Origin: Nocardiopsis alborubida
GTDB lineage: Bacteria > Actinomycetota > Actinomycetes > Streptosporangiales > Streptosporangiaceae
Direction of reading: 5' to 3'
Length of the DNA: 64,000 nt
NCBI RefSeq assembly: GCF_012396365.1
Contig: NZ_JAAXPG010000012.1
Span: forward strand, 124,001-188,000
The translations under genes were made by a program, and so were the position numbers. Each line of letters starts with the position of its first letter. Position 1 is the first letter of the stretch. Positions 33,446 to 41,510 of this stretch are shown here, in pieces. The notes below the pieces were generated by a model that saw only the letters and a program-made list of their open reading frames with translations, did no database searches and was not told where the DNA came from.

Positions 33446-33922
33446 ATGCGGCAACAGGTGTCCGAACAGGGCGAACACGAACGCGAACGCATCGTGCGCG
33501 AGATCCAGACCCTGAACGGGGCCATGGAGGAGACCGTGATGGCCGCCCTCCTCCAGAACCTGCTGTCGATGGACCTCACCATCCAGCAGCTCAGGGTGCT
33601 CATGGTCCTGGTCACCACGAAGGAGGGCGCGACGGGCAGGGGTCTGTCGGACTCGTTCGGCGTCTCCATGGCGTCGATGTCCGGCGTGCTCGACCGGCTC
33701 GTGGCCCACGGCGTCGCCGTGCGCTCGGCCGACCCCGAGGACCAGCGCGTCCGCCGCGTCCGCGCCACGCCCCTGGGGGCCTCGGTCGTGCGGCGCCTGA
33801 TGGTGGCGCGGCCGTTTCGCGACGACATCCTCATGGGCCTGCCGATGGAGGACCTGCGCGCCCTCGAACAGGGGTTTCGCGCGGTGAGCAGGCAGATCTC
33901 CCGGCTGGGCGCACAGGACTGA
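33446..33922 (+). CDS. MarR-family regulator
   Basis: A 158-residue MarR protein with a winged HTH at about residues 50-110: ATGRGLSDSFGVSMASMSGV, then the wing DPEDQRVRRVRATPLG. MarR proteins are dimeric repressors released by small phenolic or hydrophobic ligands. The ATG at 33446 is preferred to an in-frame start at 33404, which would overlap the operator. Divergence from the monooxygenase gene indicates that this is its regulator. Confidence 0.9.
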   Translation: MRQQVSEQGEHERERIVREIQTLNGAMEETVMAALLQNLLSMDLTIQQLRVLMVLVTTKEGATGRGLSDSFGVSMASMSGVLDRLVAHGVAVRSADPEDQRVRRVRATPLGASVVRRLMVARPFRDDILMGLPMEDLRALEQGFRAVSRQISRLGAQD

Positions 33923-33941
33923 CTCCGTCCGCCGAACGAAC

Positions 33942-33958
33942 CGGCCGCCGGGCGGCCG
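33942..33958. terminator. Short GC hairpin after marR
   Basis: Arms CGGCCGC and GCGGCCG enclose a 3-nt loop, 19 bp past the MarR stop and before the convergent membrane-protein gene. Confidence 0.5.
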
Positions 33959-34055
33959 TGACCAGCCATCCGCGCGCGGGAATCCGGACGGCGTCACCGT
34001 CATCGAAGCGGCGGCAGAGCCCTGACAGGCCGCCGGCCGGTTCGACACCGCGGCG

Positions 34056-34709
34056 TCAGTGGGCCCTGCCCATGAAGGTGACGCTGCGGGAGCCGACGTC
34101 GCCCGTGTCGCTCTCCAACGTGAGGGTGTAGGCCCACCACCGGCCCGACGCCGGTGACGGGCAGGAGTCCGCGACACTCGTGACCAGGCCCGCCGGTAGC
34201 CAGACCCTCTCACCGCCCCGTTCGGCCAGGGCGGAGGGGCCGGACTGGCGGGGTGGTACGCCGTCACGGCAGGTCGAGGAGAAGCTCAGGTCCAGCGGTG
34301 CGCCTGTCCCGTTGATGACCTGCACCCCCCACGTGACCCTCTCCTCCCCGTTGACGTTCTCGTGGGAGATGCTCAGGAGTTGAAGCCTGATTCCGCCGCC
34401 GTACTCGAAAGGGCGGTGCGCCGGTACGAGCAGGTACCCGGCGCCCAGAACGAGGGAGGTGAGGACGGCCACGAGCGTGAGCGCGGCCCACGGCGCGGGT
34501 CTTCGCAAGGCGCCCTCCGGGGATCGGCGGCGCAGAGGCACCGGGGGAAGATGCGGACACCTTATCGTCGCCTGACTCCTGGGTTCATCGGGAGGTTCGG
34601 CGTCGGGTGGCGGTCCGTGCGGAGCGGGAGGATCCTGGGCGTCGGCCGTATCGAGGGCGAGAGCATCCCGGAGGACCGCGAGCGGCTTCTCCGCCATGAG
34701 GAGGACCAT
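34056..34709 (-). CDS. Single-span membrane protein of unknown function
   Basis: About 217 residues. A Pro/Asp-rich cytoplasmic part (residues 1-75) is followed by one membrane helix (WAALTLVAVLTSLVLGAGYL) and then an extracytoplasmic domain of about 120 residues. The outer domain has a beta-rich look and two cysteines, in SSTCRDG and DSCPSP, which could pair. I do not recognise a family. The start is unsure: ATG at 34709 or 34697 gives a sensible protein, but neither has a clear ribosome-binding site, and the frame stays open to 34826. The 5' end faces the divergent Imm32-like gene. Confidence 0.7.
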   Translation of the reverse strand: MVLLMAEKPLAVLRDALALDTADAQDPPAPHGPPPDAEPPDEPRSQATIRCPHLPPVPLRRRSPEGALRRPAPWAALTLVAVLTSLVLGAGYLLVPAHRPFEYGGGIRLQLLSISHENVNGEERVTWGVQVINGTGAPLDLSFSSTCRDGVPPRQSGPSALAERGGERVWLPAGLVTSVADSCPSPASGRWWAYTLTLESDTGDVGSRSVTFMGRAH

Positions 34710-34788
34710 GAGTCGGGGTGTCCGTGCCGGCTGAGACGTCCGAACTGATGGGGCGCAGCGTGGCCGGCCGGCGGTCCATGATGGAGCC

Positions 34789-35079
34789 ATGTCTGATGGG
34801 CCGACCGGTGTTCCGCCGACAAGCACTCACGTCAACGTGGTGACCGATGGGGTCATGAGGGGCTTCGTATGGGGGGACGACGCCCGTATCGGGGTTCGCG
34901 ATCTCGGGGGCGAGATCGTCATCGAGGCGAATGCCGCAGGGCTGCGCACCCTGGCCCGTCATCTGCTGACACTCGCTGAGGACGGAACCCGAGACGGAAC
35001 CCATCTGCACCTGGAGGAGCACAACGGCCTCGAAGAGGGCTCCGTACGTCTGGTTCTGGAGCGCTGCGACGAGGAGTAG
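34789..35079 (+). CDS. Small Imm32-like protein
   Basis: A 96-residue acidic protein. The core EIVIEANAAGLRTLARHLLT followed by DGTHLHLEEHNGLEEGSVRL looks like the Imm32 group of immunity proteins in actinobacteria, which protect against polymorphic toxins. This assignment rests on remembered family patterns and is moderate. The ATG at 34789 has GGAG four bases upstream. No toxin gene is adjacent, so it could be an orphan immunity gene or serve another role. Confidence 0.7.
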   Translation: MSDGPTGVPPTSTHVNVVTDGVMRGFVWGDDARIGVRDLGGEIVIEANAAGLRTLARHLLTLAEDGTRDGTHLHLEEHNGLEEGSVRLVLERCDEE

Positions 35080-35400
35080 GCGTGTGCTTCGTGCGCGCCG
35101 GAAGAAGGCGGTTGTCCCGTGCCGGGGGCGACTTTCTCCGCTTCCTTCTCCGAACGCTCTCGCTGGGGATGGGGTCGGCTTCGGAGAAGGCGGCGGTGTC
35201 CGGGGACGTGCGGTGTGCAGGCGGTGCGGGAGCCGCGGCATCGGGAACGTGGAGGAAGGCGGGCGTCCTCGCTGTCCGCGAGGGCCGGTCCCGCACGGGC
35301 GCACCGGGAGCGTGACGCCCCGGGCGCCGACCCGTCGGTGCGGGCCCGCGCCCGGGGCCGTCGGGCCCGGAGCCGGTGCGCCCGTCCAGGCGCGGTCGGC
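35080..35400. other. Gene-free stretch
   Basis: About 320 bp between the convergent Imm32-like and snapalysin genes. I find no coding frame with actinomycete codon bias and no strong hairpin. Confidence 0.45.
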
Positions 35401-35976
35401 TCAGAAGCGGTCGACCAGGAGCTGCCCGTCGGCGGCGCGCTGGCCGGTCCGGCCGCTGCCGTAGTTGGCCTCCACCCGCGAGCGCTCGGAGGCGTTGGGG
35501 TGGACGCTGGTGCAGTCCACGCCGCCGGTGGAGCCCGACATCAGCGACGAGCACGGTCCGGGCTTGGCGTCGGGCAGCCCCAGGCTGTGGCCGAGCTCGT
35601 GCGCGGCGATGCGCACCGCGTCGTAGCCCTGGGCGGTGCCCTGGCGGCCCATCCAGACGGTGACCTGCCCGCCCGGGCGCACCGGGCCCAGGTGGGCGCG
35701 GGGCCAGCCGTCGTCGGCGATGACGCGGATCTCGGCGCGCCGTCCGGTGGAGGCCGGTTCCAGGCGGACGTTGCTGACGCTGGAGTTCCACACGCGCACG
35801 GCCGAGGCGACGGCGGAGGTGTACTCCGCGGCCTGGCTGGCGTCGTAGTACAGGACGGTCTGGCGCAGCGGCTGGGTCTGCTCCGCGGGCGCGGCGGTGG
35901 CCGGCGCGGTGCCCACCAGCGTCAGCGCCAGAGCGCTCAGGGCGATCAGGACGGGCATGAGGACGCGTCTCAGCAT
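35401..35976 (-). CDS. Snapalysin-type secreted zinc protease (family M7)
   Basis: A 191-residue exported metalloprotease. A Sec signal peptide covers residues 1-29, cut after TATAA. The zinc site HELGHSLGLPD at 126-136 gives His126, Glu127, His130 and Asp136, the HExxHxxGxxD form with an aspartate third ligand that marks snapalysins. Cys142 and Cys155 probably form the conserved disulfide. Snapalysin is a small neutral protease of Streptomyces that cleaves next to tyrosine or phenylalanine. In Streptomyces the gene often has a divergent LysR activator; here the divergent neighbour is an XRE-cupin regulator gene, 280 bp away. Confidence 0.92.
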   Translation of the reverse strand: MLRRVLMPVLIALSALALTLVGTAPATAAPAEQTQPLRQTVLYYDASQAAEYTSAVASAVRVWNSSVSNVRLEPASTGRRAEIRVIADDGWPRAHLGPVRPGGQVTVWMGRQGTAQGYDAVRIAAHELGHSLGLPDAKPGPCSSLMSGSTGGVDCTSVHPNASERSRVEANYGSGRTGQRAADGQLLVDRF

Positions 35977-36200
35977 GGGGGTCTCCCGGGGGTGAGGGGG
36001 CTGATGCTGTTTGGTGACCCGGTGGGGTCGGCCTGATGCTATGTGTAGCGGAGTGCTGCCACAAGGTGTGCAGTACGCCTAATCGGAGGCACTGCGTACC
36101 GGTTTGGGCGTCCTGGGACGAGAGGGTGCCGTTCTGTCGGAAACGTCGGATGCAACGGAAGAACCCGTACGCCACGACCGGCGCGAGGTACCCCCTGACG

Positions 36201-36227
36201 CATCGTCCCGCCCGGGGCGGGACGATG
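36201..36227. promoter_or_regulatory. 27-bp near-continuous palindrome before XRE-cupin gene
   Basis: Perfect 13-bp arms CATCGTCCCGCCC and GGGCGGGACGATG flank a single central G. The palindrome lies 29 bp upstream of the XRE-cupin start. It could be the regulator's own operator or, as RNA, a leader hairpin; with a single-base centre the hairpin would open a few pairs to form its loop. Confidence 0.65.
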
Positions 36228-36256
36228 TTCCCACCGATGCAAGGTAGGTTGCGGAT

Positions 36257-36859
36257 ATGGGTGAGAGGGCGAACCATCATGCCGACGAGGGCGACGCCGA
36301 GGTGCTGCGTGCCGTGGGCGCGCGACTGCGACGTCTGCGCAACCGGGCGGGGCTGACCCTCGCCGAGCTGTCGGAGCGTACGGGGATCACCCCGAGCACG
36401 CTGTCGCGCCTGGAGACCGGGCGCGTGCAGCCGACCCTGGGACAGCTGCTCCCGCTCTCGCGCGCCTACCGGGTGCCGATCGGCGAGCTGGTGGACGCGC
36501 CCAGGGTGGGCGATCCGCGGGTGCACCTGCACCCGGTGCGCCGCTTCGGCCTGACGTTCATCCCGCTCACCCAGCGTGCGGGCGGGGTCCAGGCGTACAA
36601 GGTCCTCTACCCGCCAGCACGGACGCTGCCGCCGCCCGAGCTGCGCACGCACGACGGACACGAGTGGTTCTACGTGCTCTCGGGAACCATCCGGCTGATC
36701 CTCGGCGCAGAGCAGGACCTGCTGCTGGGCGCGGGGGAGGCGGCCGAGTTCGACACCCGGACCCCGCACTGGATCGGCAACCCCTCCGAGCACGGACCGG
36801 CGGAGGCCATCGCGATCTTCGGGACCCAGGGCGAACGCGTGCACCTGCACGGGAGCTGA
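36257..36859 (+). CDS. XRE-family regulator with cupin domain
   Basis: A 200-residue two-domain regulator. The XRE HTH spans residues 22-78 (LTLAELSERTGITPSTLSRL). A cupin_2 barrel runs from about 110 to 195, with THDGHEWFYVLSG and, later, GEAAEFDTRTPHW carrying the usual metal or ligand residues. Such proteins sense a small molecule in the cupin. A closely similar paralogue is encoded at 62779-63369, over half identical by eye. The divergent snapalysin gene and the downstream methyltransferase fusion are candidate targets. The ATG at 36257 sits 29 bp after a strong palindrome. Confidence 0.9.
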   Translation: MGERANHHADEGDAEVLRAVGARLRRLRNRAGLTLAELSERTGITPSTLSRLETGRVQPTLGQLLPLSRAYRVPIGELVDAPRVGDPRVHLHPVRRFGLTFIPLTQRAGGVQAYKVLYPPARTLPPPELRTHDGHEWFYVLSGTIRLILGAEQDLLLGAGEAAEFDTRTPHWIGNPSEHGPAEAIAIFGTQGERVHLHGS

Positions 36860-36883
36860 GGGGCCGGTCGCACGGAGCGGTCG

Positions 36884-36925
36884 GTGGCCCCGCCCGTGGC
36901 GGCCCCGCCCGTGGCGGCCCCGCCC
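36884..36925. repeat. 15-bp direct repeats
   Basis: GTGGCGGCCCCGCCC occurs twice in tandem (36896-36925), preceded by a 12-bp shortened copy. It lies just after the XRE-cupin stop and could be read as coding Ala-Pro repeats in frame with the next gene, but no ribosome-binding site supports that. Confidence 0.7.
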
Positions 36926-37054
36926 GCGGTCCGCCGGAAGCGGGGGCGTCGGGGGGAGAGGCCGGGGGCCACCGGCTCGCGCCGCGCACACGCGCTTTTG
37001 CACTTCTGCACGAGAGCTGGTCCCGGGGCGTCTGCAGCGCGAACACTGGCATCC

Positions 37055-38245
37055 ATGGAAACAGACAAGGACGCCTCACCCAGCCGGGAGTTCTGGGAAC
37101 GCCACTACCGGGGCGACGACCCCTCGACGCCACCGCCCGGACCGAACGCGGCCTTCGCCGAACTCGCCGGGGAACTGGCTCTGGTGCCGCTGCGGGAACC
37201 GGAACGCGGAACGGGCGCACACCGCGCCCTCGAACTCGCCTGCGGCCGGGGCGGAGACGCCCTGTGGCTGGCGGCCCGGGGATGGAACGTCACGGCCGTC
37301 GACGTCTCGGAACACGTCCTCGCCGTGCTGGGCGAGCGGGCCCGCCGGGCCGGAGTCGAGGACCGCCTCACCACACGGCGCCACGACCTGGCGCTGTCCG
37401 TCCCCGACACCGGGTCGTGGGACCTCGTCTACGCGAACTACTTCCAGACCCCGGTGGACATCGACCGTGACGCCGTTCTGCGCCGGGTGTCGCGGTCGGT
37501 GGGCGAGGGCGGGCTGCTGGTCGTGCTCGACCACGCGTCCAGCGCGCCCTGGTCCTGGGAGCAGCGCGACGACTTCCCCGCCCCCGAGGACCTGTGGCGG
37601 TCGCTGGACCTGGGAGCCGAGTGGACCGGCCTCGTGTGCGAGCGGCGTTCGCGGACGGCCCACGGCCCCGACGGCCGGAGCGCGCGGGTGAGCGACAACG
37701 TGGTGGTGGCCCGGCGCCGTACGGGGGCGACGCCGAAGGGGCCCGCGAGGACGCCCGCCGCACAGCCGCGCCGACGAGACCAGCCCCCGCCCAGGACCGG
37801 GACCGGGGAGAAGGAGGTCCTCACCGGGTTCCTGGCCTATCTGCGCGAGAGCGTCCTCGCCAAGCTGGACGGCGCGCCGGAGCAGCACGTGCGCGCCCCG
37901 GGCGTCGCCTCAGGCACGAACCTGCTCGGCCTGGTCAAGCACCTGGCCCACGTCGAGCGCTCCCTCTTCCTCGGGGAGGAGGTCAGCGACTGGCAGGCCA
38001 CGTTCCACGCCGACGCGGGCGAGACCACGGCGGGCGTTCTGGAGGGGTACCGCGCCGCCGTGGCCGCCGCCGACCGGGCCATCGCCGACTGCGACGACCT
38101 CGGCCGGCCCGCGCACGCGGGGCACCGCGGCAAGACGGCCCCGTCGATGCGGTGGGCGCTCGTGCACATGATCGAGGAGACCGGCCGCCACGCCGGACAC
38201 CTGGACATCCTCCGCGAGCTGGTCGACGGCCGCACCGGCCGCTGA
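37055..38245 (+). CDS. SAM-dependent methyltransferase fused to a DinB/DUF664 domain
   Basis: A 396-residue fusion. Residues 1-220 are a class I methyltransferase with FWERHYRGDD at the N-terminus, motif I ELACGRGGDALWLA (60-73) and motif II AVDVSEHVL, as in TehB/TPMT-like enzymes. A basic, Pro-rich linker (224-255) leads to a DinB-like four-helix domain (256-392) with LGLVKHLAHVERSLF and HMIEETGRHAGHLD; His296/299 and His371, 379 and 382 are candidate metal ligands. In actinobacteria DUF664/DinB proteins are linked to mycothiol-dependent chemistry. These are normally separate proteins. The ATG at 37055 lacks a good ribosome-binding site. Confidence 0.88.
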   Translation: METDKDASPSREFWERHYRGDDPSTPPPGPNAAFAELAGELALVPLREPERGTGAHRALELACGRGGDALWLAARGWNVTAVDVSEHVLAVLGERARRAGVEDRLTTRRHDLALSVPDTGSWDLVYANYFQTPVDIDRDAVLRRVSRSVGEGGLLVVLDHASSAPWSWEQRDDFPAPEDLWRSLDLGAEWTGLVCERRSRTAHGPDGRSARVSDNVVVARRRTGATPKGPARTPAAQPRRRDQPPPRTGTGEKEVLTGFLAYLRESVLAKLDGAPEQHVRAPGVASGTNLLGLVKHLAHVERSLFLGEEVSDWQATFHADAGETTAGVLEGYRAAVAAADRAIADCDDLGRPAHAGHRGKTAPSMRWALVHMIEETGRHAGHLDILRELVDGRTGR

Positions 38246-38289
38246 CCGCCACCGCGGTGTGCCGGAGCGGGAGGGGTGTGCCCGAGGCC

Positions 38290-39300
38290 CTACTTCAGGC
38301 CGAACCGCTCCGCGACCTCCGGGGGCAGCGGGGGACGGTTGGAGCCCCGGACCTGGTCGGCGAGGGGCTCCAGCGCGGCGAGGTCCGCGCCGGTGAGCTC
38401 CACCCCGGCCGCACCCGAGTTCTCCTCCAGCCGGGACAGACGGCGCATGCTCGGGATCGGGACGACAGGCGTGCCGAACCTCTCCCGCTGCCTCGTGAGC
38501 CAGGCCAGAGCGACCTGCGCGCGCGTGGCACCGTGGGCCTTGGCGACCTCCTGGAGCGGACGCAGCAGGGAGGTGTTGTGGTCGCGGTTCTCCTCGTTGA
38601 ACCGGGGGACGGAGCGTCGCACGTCAGTCTCGTCAAGCCCCTCCGAAGAGGTGTGGACACCGGTGAGGAAGCCCCTGCCGAGCGGTGAGTAGGCGACCAG
38701 CGAGGCACCGACCTCGGCGCAGGCGGGCAGGACGGACTCCTCGACGCCGCGGTCGAACAGCGACCACTCCATCTGCACGGCGGCGACGGGGTGCACCCGG
38801 GCGGCGGCACGGATCTGTTCCGGGGACACGTTGGACAGGCCGAGCGCACGGACCTTGCCGGCGGCGACCAGTTCGGCCATGGCGCCGACGGTCTCGGCGA
38901 TCTCCACCTTCGGGTCGGGGATGTGGAGGTAGTACAGGTCGATGTGGTCGACGCCGAGGCGTTGCAGGCTCGCGTCACAGGCCAGGGGGACGTAGGCGGC
39001 CTCGCCGCGGACGTCCATGGTCATGTTGCCGTCGTCGTCCAGGACGCCGCCGAACTTGGTCGCCAGAGTGATCTCGTCACGTCGGCCGGCGGTGAGGAAC
39101 CGCGCCAGCAGCCGCTCGTTCGCGCCGGCCCCGTAGACGTCGGCGGTGTCCCAGAAGGTCACGCCGAGGTCGGCGGCGCGCGCCAGGGTCCTCAAGGACT
39201 CCTCGTCGTCGACCGGACCGTAGTGGTCGCTCATGCTCATGCAGCCGAGACCGAGGGCCGATACCTCGGACCCCGATCCCCCGAGAGGAACAGATCGCAT
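38290..39300 (-). CDS. Aldo/keto reductase
   Basis: A 336-residue NADPH-dependent oxidoreductase with a TIM barrel. LGLGCMSMSDHYG at the start, FWDTADVYGAGANERLL (Asp and Tyr of the catalytic set), LATKFG (Lys) and DLYYLHIPD (His) form the AKR tetrad. It belongs to the group that reduces aldehydes and xenobiotic carbonyls. The gene diverges from a TetR gene, with a perfect 10-bp dyad between, so it is probably induced by a compound sensed by TetR. The ATG at 39300 gives the normal N-terminus. Confidence 0.92.
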   Translation of the reverse strand: MRSVPLGGSGSEVSALGLGCMSMSDHYGPVDDEESLRTLARAADLGVTFWDTADVYGAGANERLLARFLTAGRRDEITLATKFGGVLDDDGNMTMDVRGEAAYVPLACDASLQRLGVDHIDLYYLHIPDPKVEIAETVGAMAELVAAGKVRALGLSNVSPEQIRAAARVHPVAAVQMEWSLFDRGVEESVLPACAEVGASLVAYSPLGRGFLTGVHTSSEGLDETDVRRSVPRFNEENRDHNTSLLRPLQEVAKAHGATRAQVALAWLTRQRERFGTPVVPIPSMRRLSRLEENSGAAGVELTGADLAALEPLADQVRGSNRPPLPPEVAERFGLK

Positions 39301-39466
39301 TGCCGTTTCCTTTCACTGACCCTGTCCTGTCCGGTGGAGCCGACAGGCGTCGCTGGCTTCTGGAGGGAGGGTGCCCGGTCGACCAGGTCCTGCGGGTGGC
39401 CGCGGGCGGTGCTCCGTGCTGTGGACACGGGTTCCCGGGCGTCACATAATGACGGAGGAGTCAGAA

Positions 39467-39492
39467 AATAGTGAACACCCTCGTTCACTATT
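39467..39492. promoter_or_regulatory. TetR operator between divergent AKR and TetR genes
   Basis: AATAGTGAAC and GTTCACTATT are perfect 10-bp arms with a 6-bp spacer. The site is 51 bp before the TetR start and 167 bp before the AKR start. Toward the AKR gene, TTCACT and CATTAT at 18-bp spacing resemble a promoter that the operator overlaps. Confidence 0.8.
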
Positions 39493-39543
39493 GCACGCCC
39501 CTTGCGCGCCGGCCAGGGGTGCGATCGGTCATCGGAGGGTTTG

Positions 39544-40149
39544 ATGGGTTCGTCGGGCACGGCCTCGGTTCCGGTCGACCGGTCGGGGCCCCGCCGCCGC
39601 GGCGCGGTCCTGGTCGCCGCGATCCTCGCCGCCGCGTTGGACCAGCTGCGTGAGGTCGGCTACGCGGCCCTGACCATGGACGGGGTGGCCGCCGCGGCGG
39701 GCACCGGCAAGGCGGCGCTGTACCGGCGCTGGGGAAACAAGGACGAACTGGTCATGGACGCCCTGACCAGTGCGCTGCCCAAACCGTCCGAGGTGCGGCT
39801 GACCGGTGAGGCCCGTGCCGACATGCTCGAACTGATGCGCGGGGTCCGTGAGGCCTTCGTCCTCTCGCAGGACGCCGCCTTCCGGGCCGCGAAGAAGGGC
39901 ATCGACGGCGGCCTGGGCCCGGTGGTCCAGGAACGCGTGGTCGAACCCACCCGTGCCCGCATCCTGGAGATCATCCGCGCGGGTGTCGAGTCCGGTGAGT
40001 TCCGGCCGGGGGCGGCCAACGAGCAGACCGTGAGCGTCGCTCCGGCCATGCTCGTCTATCACTTCGTCACCCACGGCCCCGACGTCCCGGACGCCTACCT
40101 GGAGGCGGTCCTCGACGACGCCGTCCTGCCGATGATCCGCGCCGTCTAG
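39544..40149 (+). CDS. TetR-family regulator
   Basis: A 201-residue TetR protein. The HTH is at about residues 30-75 (YAALTMDGVAAAAGTGKAAL, then YRRWGNKDEL). A TetR_C-type ligand domain follows. The ATG at 39544 has GGAGGG just upstream. The stop codon TAG lies inside the first four bases (CTAG) of dispersed element copy B. With the perfect dyad upstream and the divergent AKR gene, the protein most likely represses both. Confidence 0.92.
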   Translation: MGSSGTASVPVDRSGPRRRGAVLVAAILAAALDQLREVGYAALTMDGVAAAAGTGKAALYRRWGNKDELVMDALTSALPKPSEVRLTGEARADMLELMRGVREAFVLSQDAAFRAAKKGIDGGLGPVVQERVVEPTRARILEIIRAGVESGEFRPGAANEQTVSVAPAMLVYHFVTHGPDVPDAYLEAVLDDAVLPMIRAV

Positions 40150-40255
40150 CGGGCTGACCGGAACCGTTGCTGGTGTGTCACGAGTGCCCTGAACTGCGAT
40201 GATCTTGTACTTGTAGCGAGGTTGGACGGTCGAGCCTCGCTATAAGTACAAGATC
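40146..40255 (+). repeat. Structured dispersed element, copy B
   Basis: This is the second copy of the element at 31256. It begins at CTAG overlapping the TetR stop codon. The hairpin at 40201-40255 is 55 nt: GATCTTGTACTT pairs with AAGTACAAGATC (12 bp), then TAGCGAGG (40214-40221) pairs with CCTCGCTA (40235-40242), with GGACGGTCGA in the loop. Total length, loop core and outer GATCTTG/CAAGATC match copy A; the inner stem sequences differ but still pair. It may also act as the TetR terminator. Confidence 0.75.
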
Positions 40256-40533
40256 GCGGTGGAGGGGGCGGTCCTGGCGGGCCCTTCTGGCCACAAGCAC
40301 CGTCGGGATCCCGACCCGGCAGGGGACGAGGGCGGCGGGCCGTCCGGCGGCTGCTGTCGACGCGACGTGTCGTGACACGGCTGAGCGGTGCGCCAGTGCG
40401 TTCAGGCGGAACCGGGCGGTCGCGGCCCGCTGTGACGGACGGGCCGCGACCTCCGGCGGACCGTGCCGATCGCCCCGGACCGGGTCCGCCTGCGCGATCT
40501 CACCGGTGCGGGAGACGGTCCCCGGTCTGGCCG

Positions 40534-41316
40534 TTACTCCTCAGCGAACGTCACCGCGCGGGCATGCGCCTGGATCCACTCGTGGGCCTCCTCGGAGCCC
40601 AGGATGTTACATCCGCGCACGAAGGCCAGCACCGAGGCCAGAGTGGGCCTCGCTCCGGCCAGGGTGACTCTGCGCAGCGCGGCGTGGGAGCGTGTCTGGT
40701 ACATGCTCCTGTACTTTCCGCGGAAGCGTTGCTCGGATCCTGCCGCCATCTCCCTCAGGCTGGGAGAGCCCTGGGTCCTGTGCAGAGCCTGCAACGCCCG
40801 CACCAGCTCGGGGAAGGAGTTGACCTTGCAGGGGTCGCTGAGCTCGTGCACTGACAGCTGGGCTCGCCTTCCCATCAGCCGGTAGCCACGTTCGTGCAGT
40901 TCGTCGGTGCCGATGTGGGTCCGTCGGCCGGTGTCGTTCCGCAACCGCGTGAGCTCGCTCTCGAACACGATGCGCAGTTCGGGCTTCGGCTTGTTCTGCC
41001 TCTCCTTCCTCTGCTCGGTGGTTTGTTTCTTTTCGTCTATGAAGAACAGGGCCTCCAGGAGCGCGCGGCCACGTCTGCGGTCCACCTCGGAGCGCAGTGC
41101 TTCGGTGCGCCCGTTGAACAGGTCGTGCACGATGCCCACGGGGTGGTTCTTCTCCGTCTCCCTCAGGAGGTCCGCCAGCAGGACGTCGACCAGCCCTTCG
41201 ACGCGCAGCGCGAAGAGCAGGGCGTTCAGGCGGTCCTCCTGGGAGTAGCGGTGCAGGGGGAAGTGCTCCTCCAGGAGCTCGTGGATCGTCTTCGGCGGGT
41301 GGCGGTTCTCTTCCAC
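40534..41316 (-). CDS. Unrecognised protein with C-terminal XRE-like HTH
   Basis: A 260-residue soluble protein. The N-terminal 100 residues are helical (IHELLEEHFPLHRYSQEDRL). A highly charged Lys/Glu/Gln-rich stretch follows (KKQTTEQRKERQNKPKPELR). The last 95 residues match the actinobacterial HTH pattern FPELVRALQALHRTQGSPSL, a basic middle, then PTLASVLAFVRGCN and EEAHEWIQAHA. A DNA-binding role is therefore inferred, though the recognition helix is atypical. GTG at 41316 was chosen because it follows the small membrane gene by 8 bp; an upstream start would overlap that gene. Confidence 0.75.
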   Translation of the reverse strand: MEENRHPPKTIHELLEEHFPLHRYSQEDRLNALLFALRVEGLVDVLLADLLRETEKNHPVGIVHDLFNGRTEALRSEVDRRRGRALLEALFFIDEKKQTTEQRKERQNKPKPELRIVFESELTRLRNDTGRRTHIGTDELHERGYRLMGRRAQLSVHELSDPCKVNSFPELVRALQALHRTQGSPSLREMAAGSEQRFRGKYRSMYQTRSHAALRRVTLAGARPTLASVLAFVRGCNILGSEEAHEWIQAHARAVTFAEE

Positions 41317-41324
41317 GTCGTGGG

Positions 41325-41510
41325 CTACCGCGCCAGGCGGCGGGACACGGACACCGCCGTGTAACCGGCGGCCGAGGCCAGGGCGACGGCGCCGACCGCT
41401 TCGTAACCCAGGACCATGGCGTACATGACCAGGACGATCACGACGACGGTGACGACCACCCTGGACCAGGGCACGGTGTTCGTTCCGTCGCAGGCGTGGG
41501 AATGGGACAC
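41325..41510 (-). CDS. Small two-helix membrane protein
   Basis: A 61-residue protein with two hydrophobic segments (VVVTVVVIVLVMYAMVLGY and AVGAVALASAAGYTAV) and a basic C-terminus. The GTG at 41510 is preferred because GAGGAG lies eight bases upstream; longer in-frame ATG starts lack such a site. It is 8 bp ahead of the HTH protein gene, so the two are one transcript. No family is recognised. Confidence 0.65.
   Translation of the reverse strand: MSHSHACDGTNTVPWSRVVVTVVVIVLVMYAMVLGYEAVGAVALASAAGYTAVSVSRRLAR

Noticed and set aside
31256..34267. 1003-codon minus-strand frame
   Set aside because: It overlaps the Baeyer-Villiger gene in a different frame, with Arg/His/Pro-rich composition and no family similarity.
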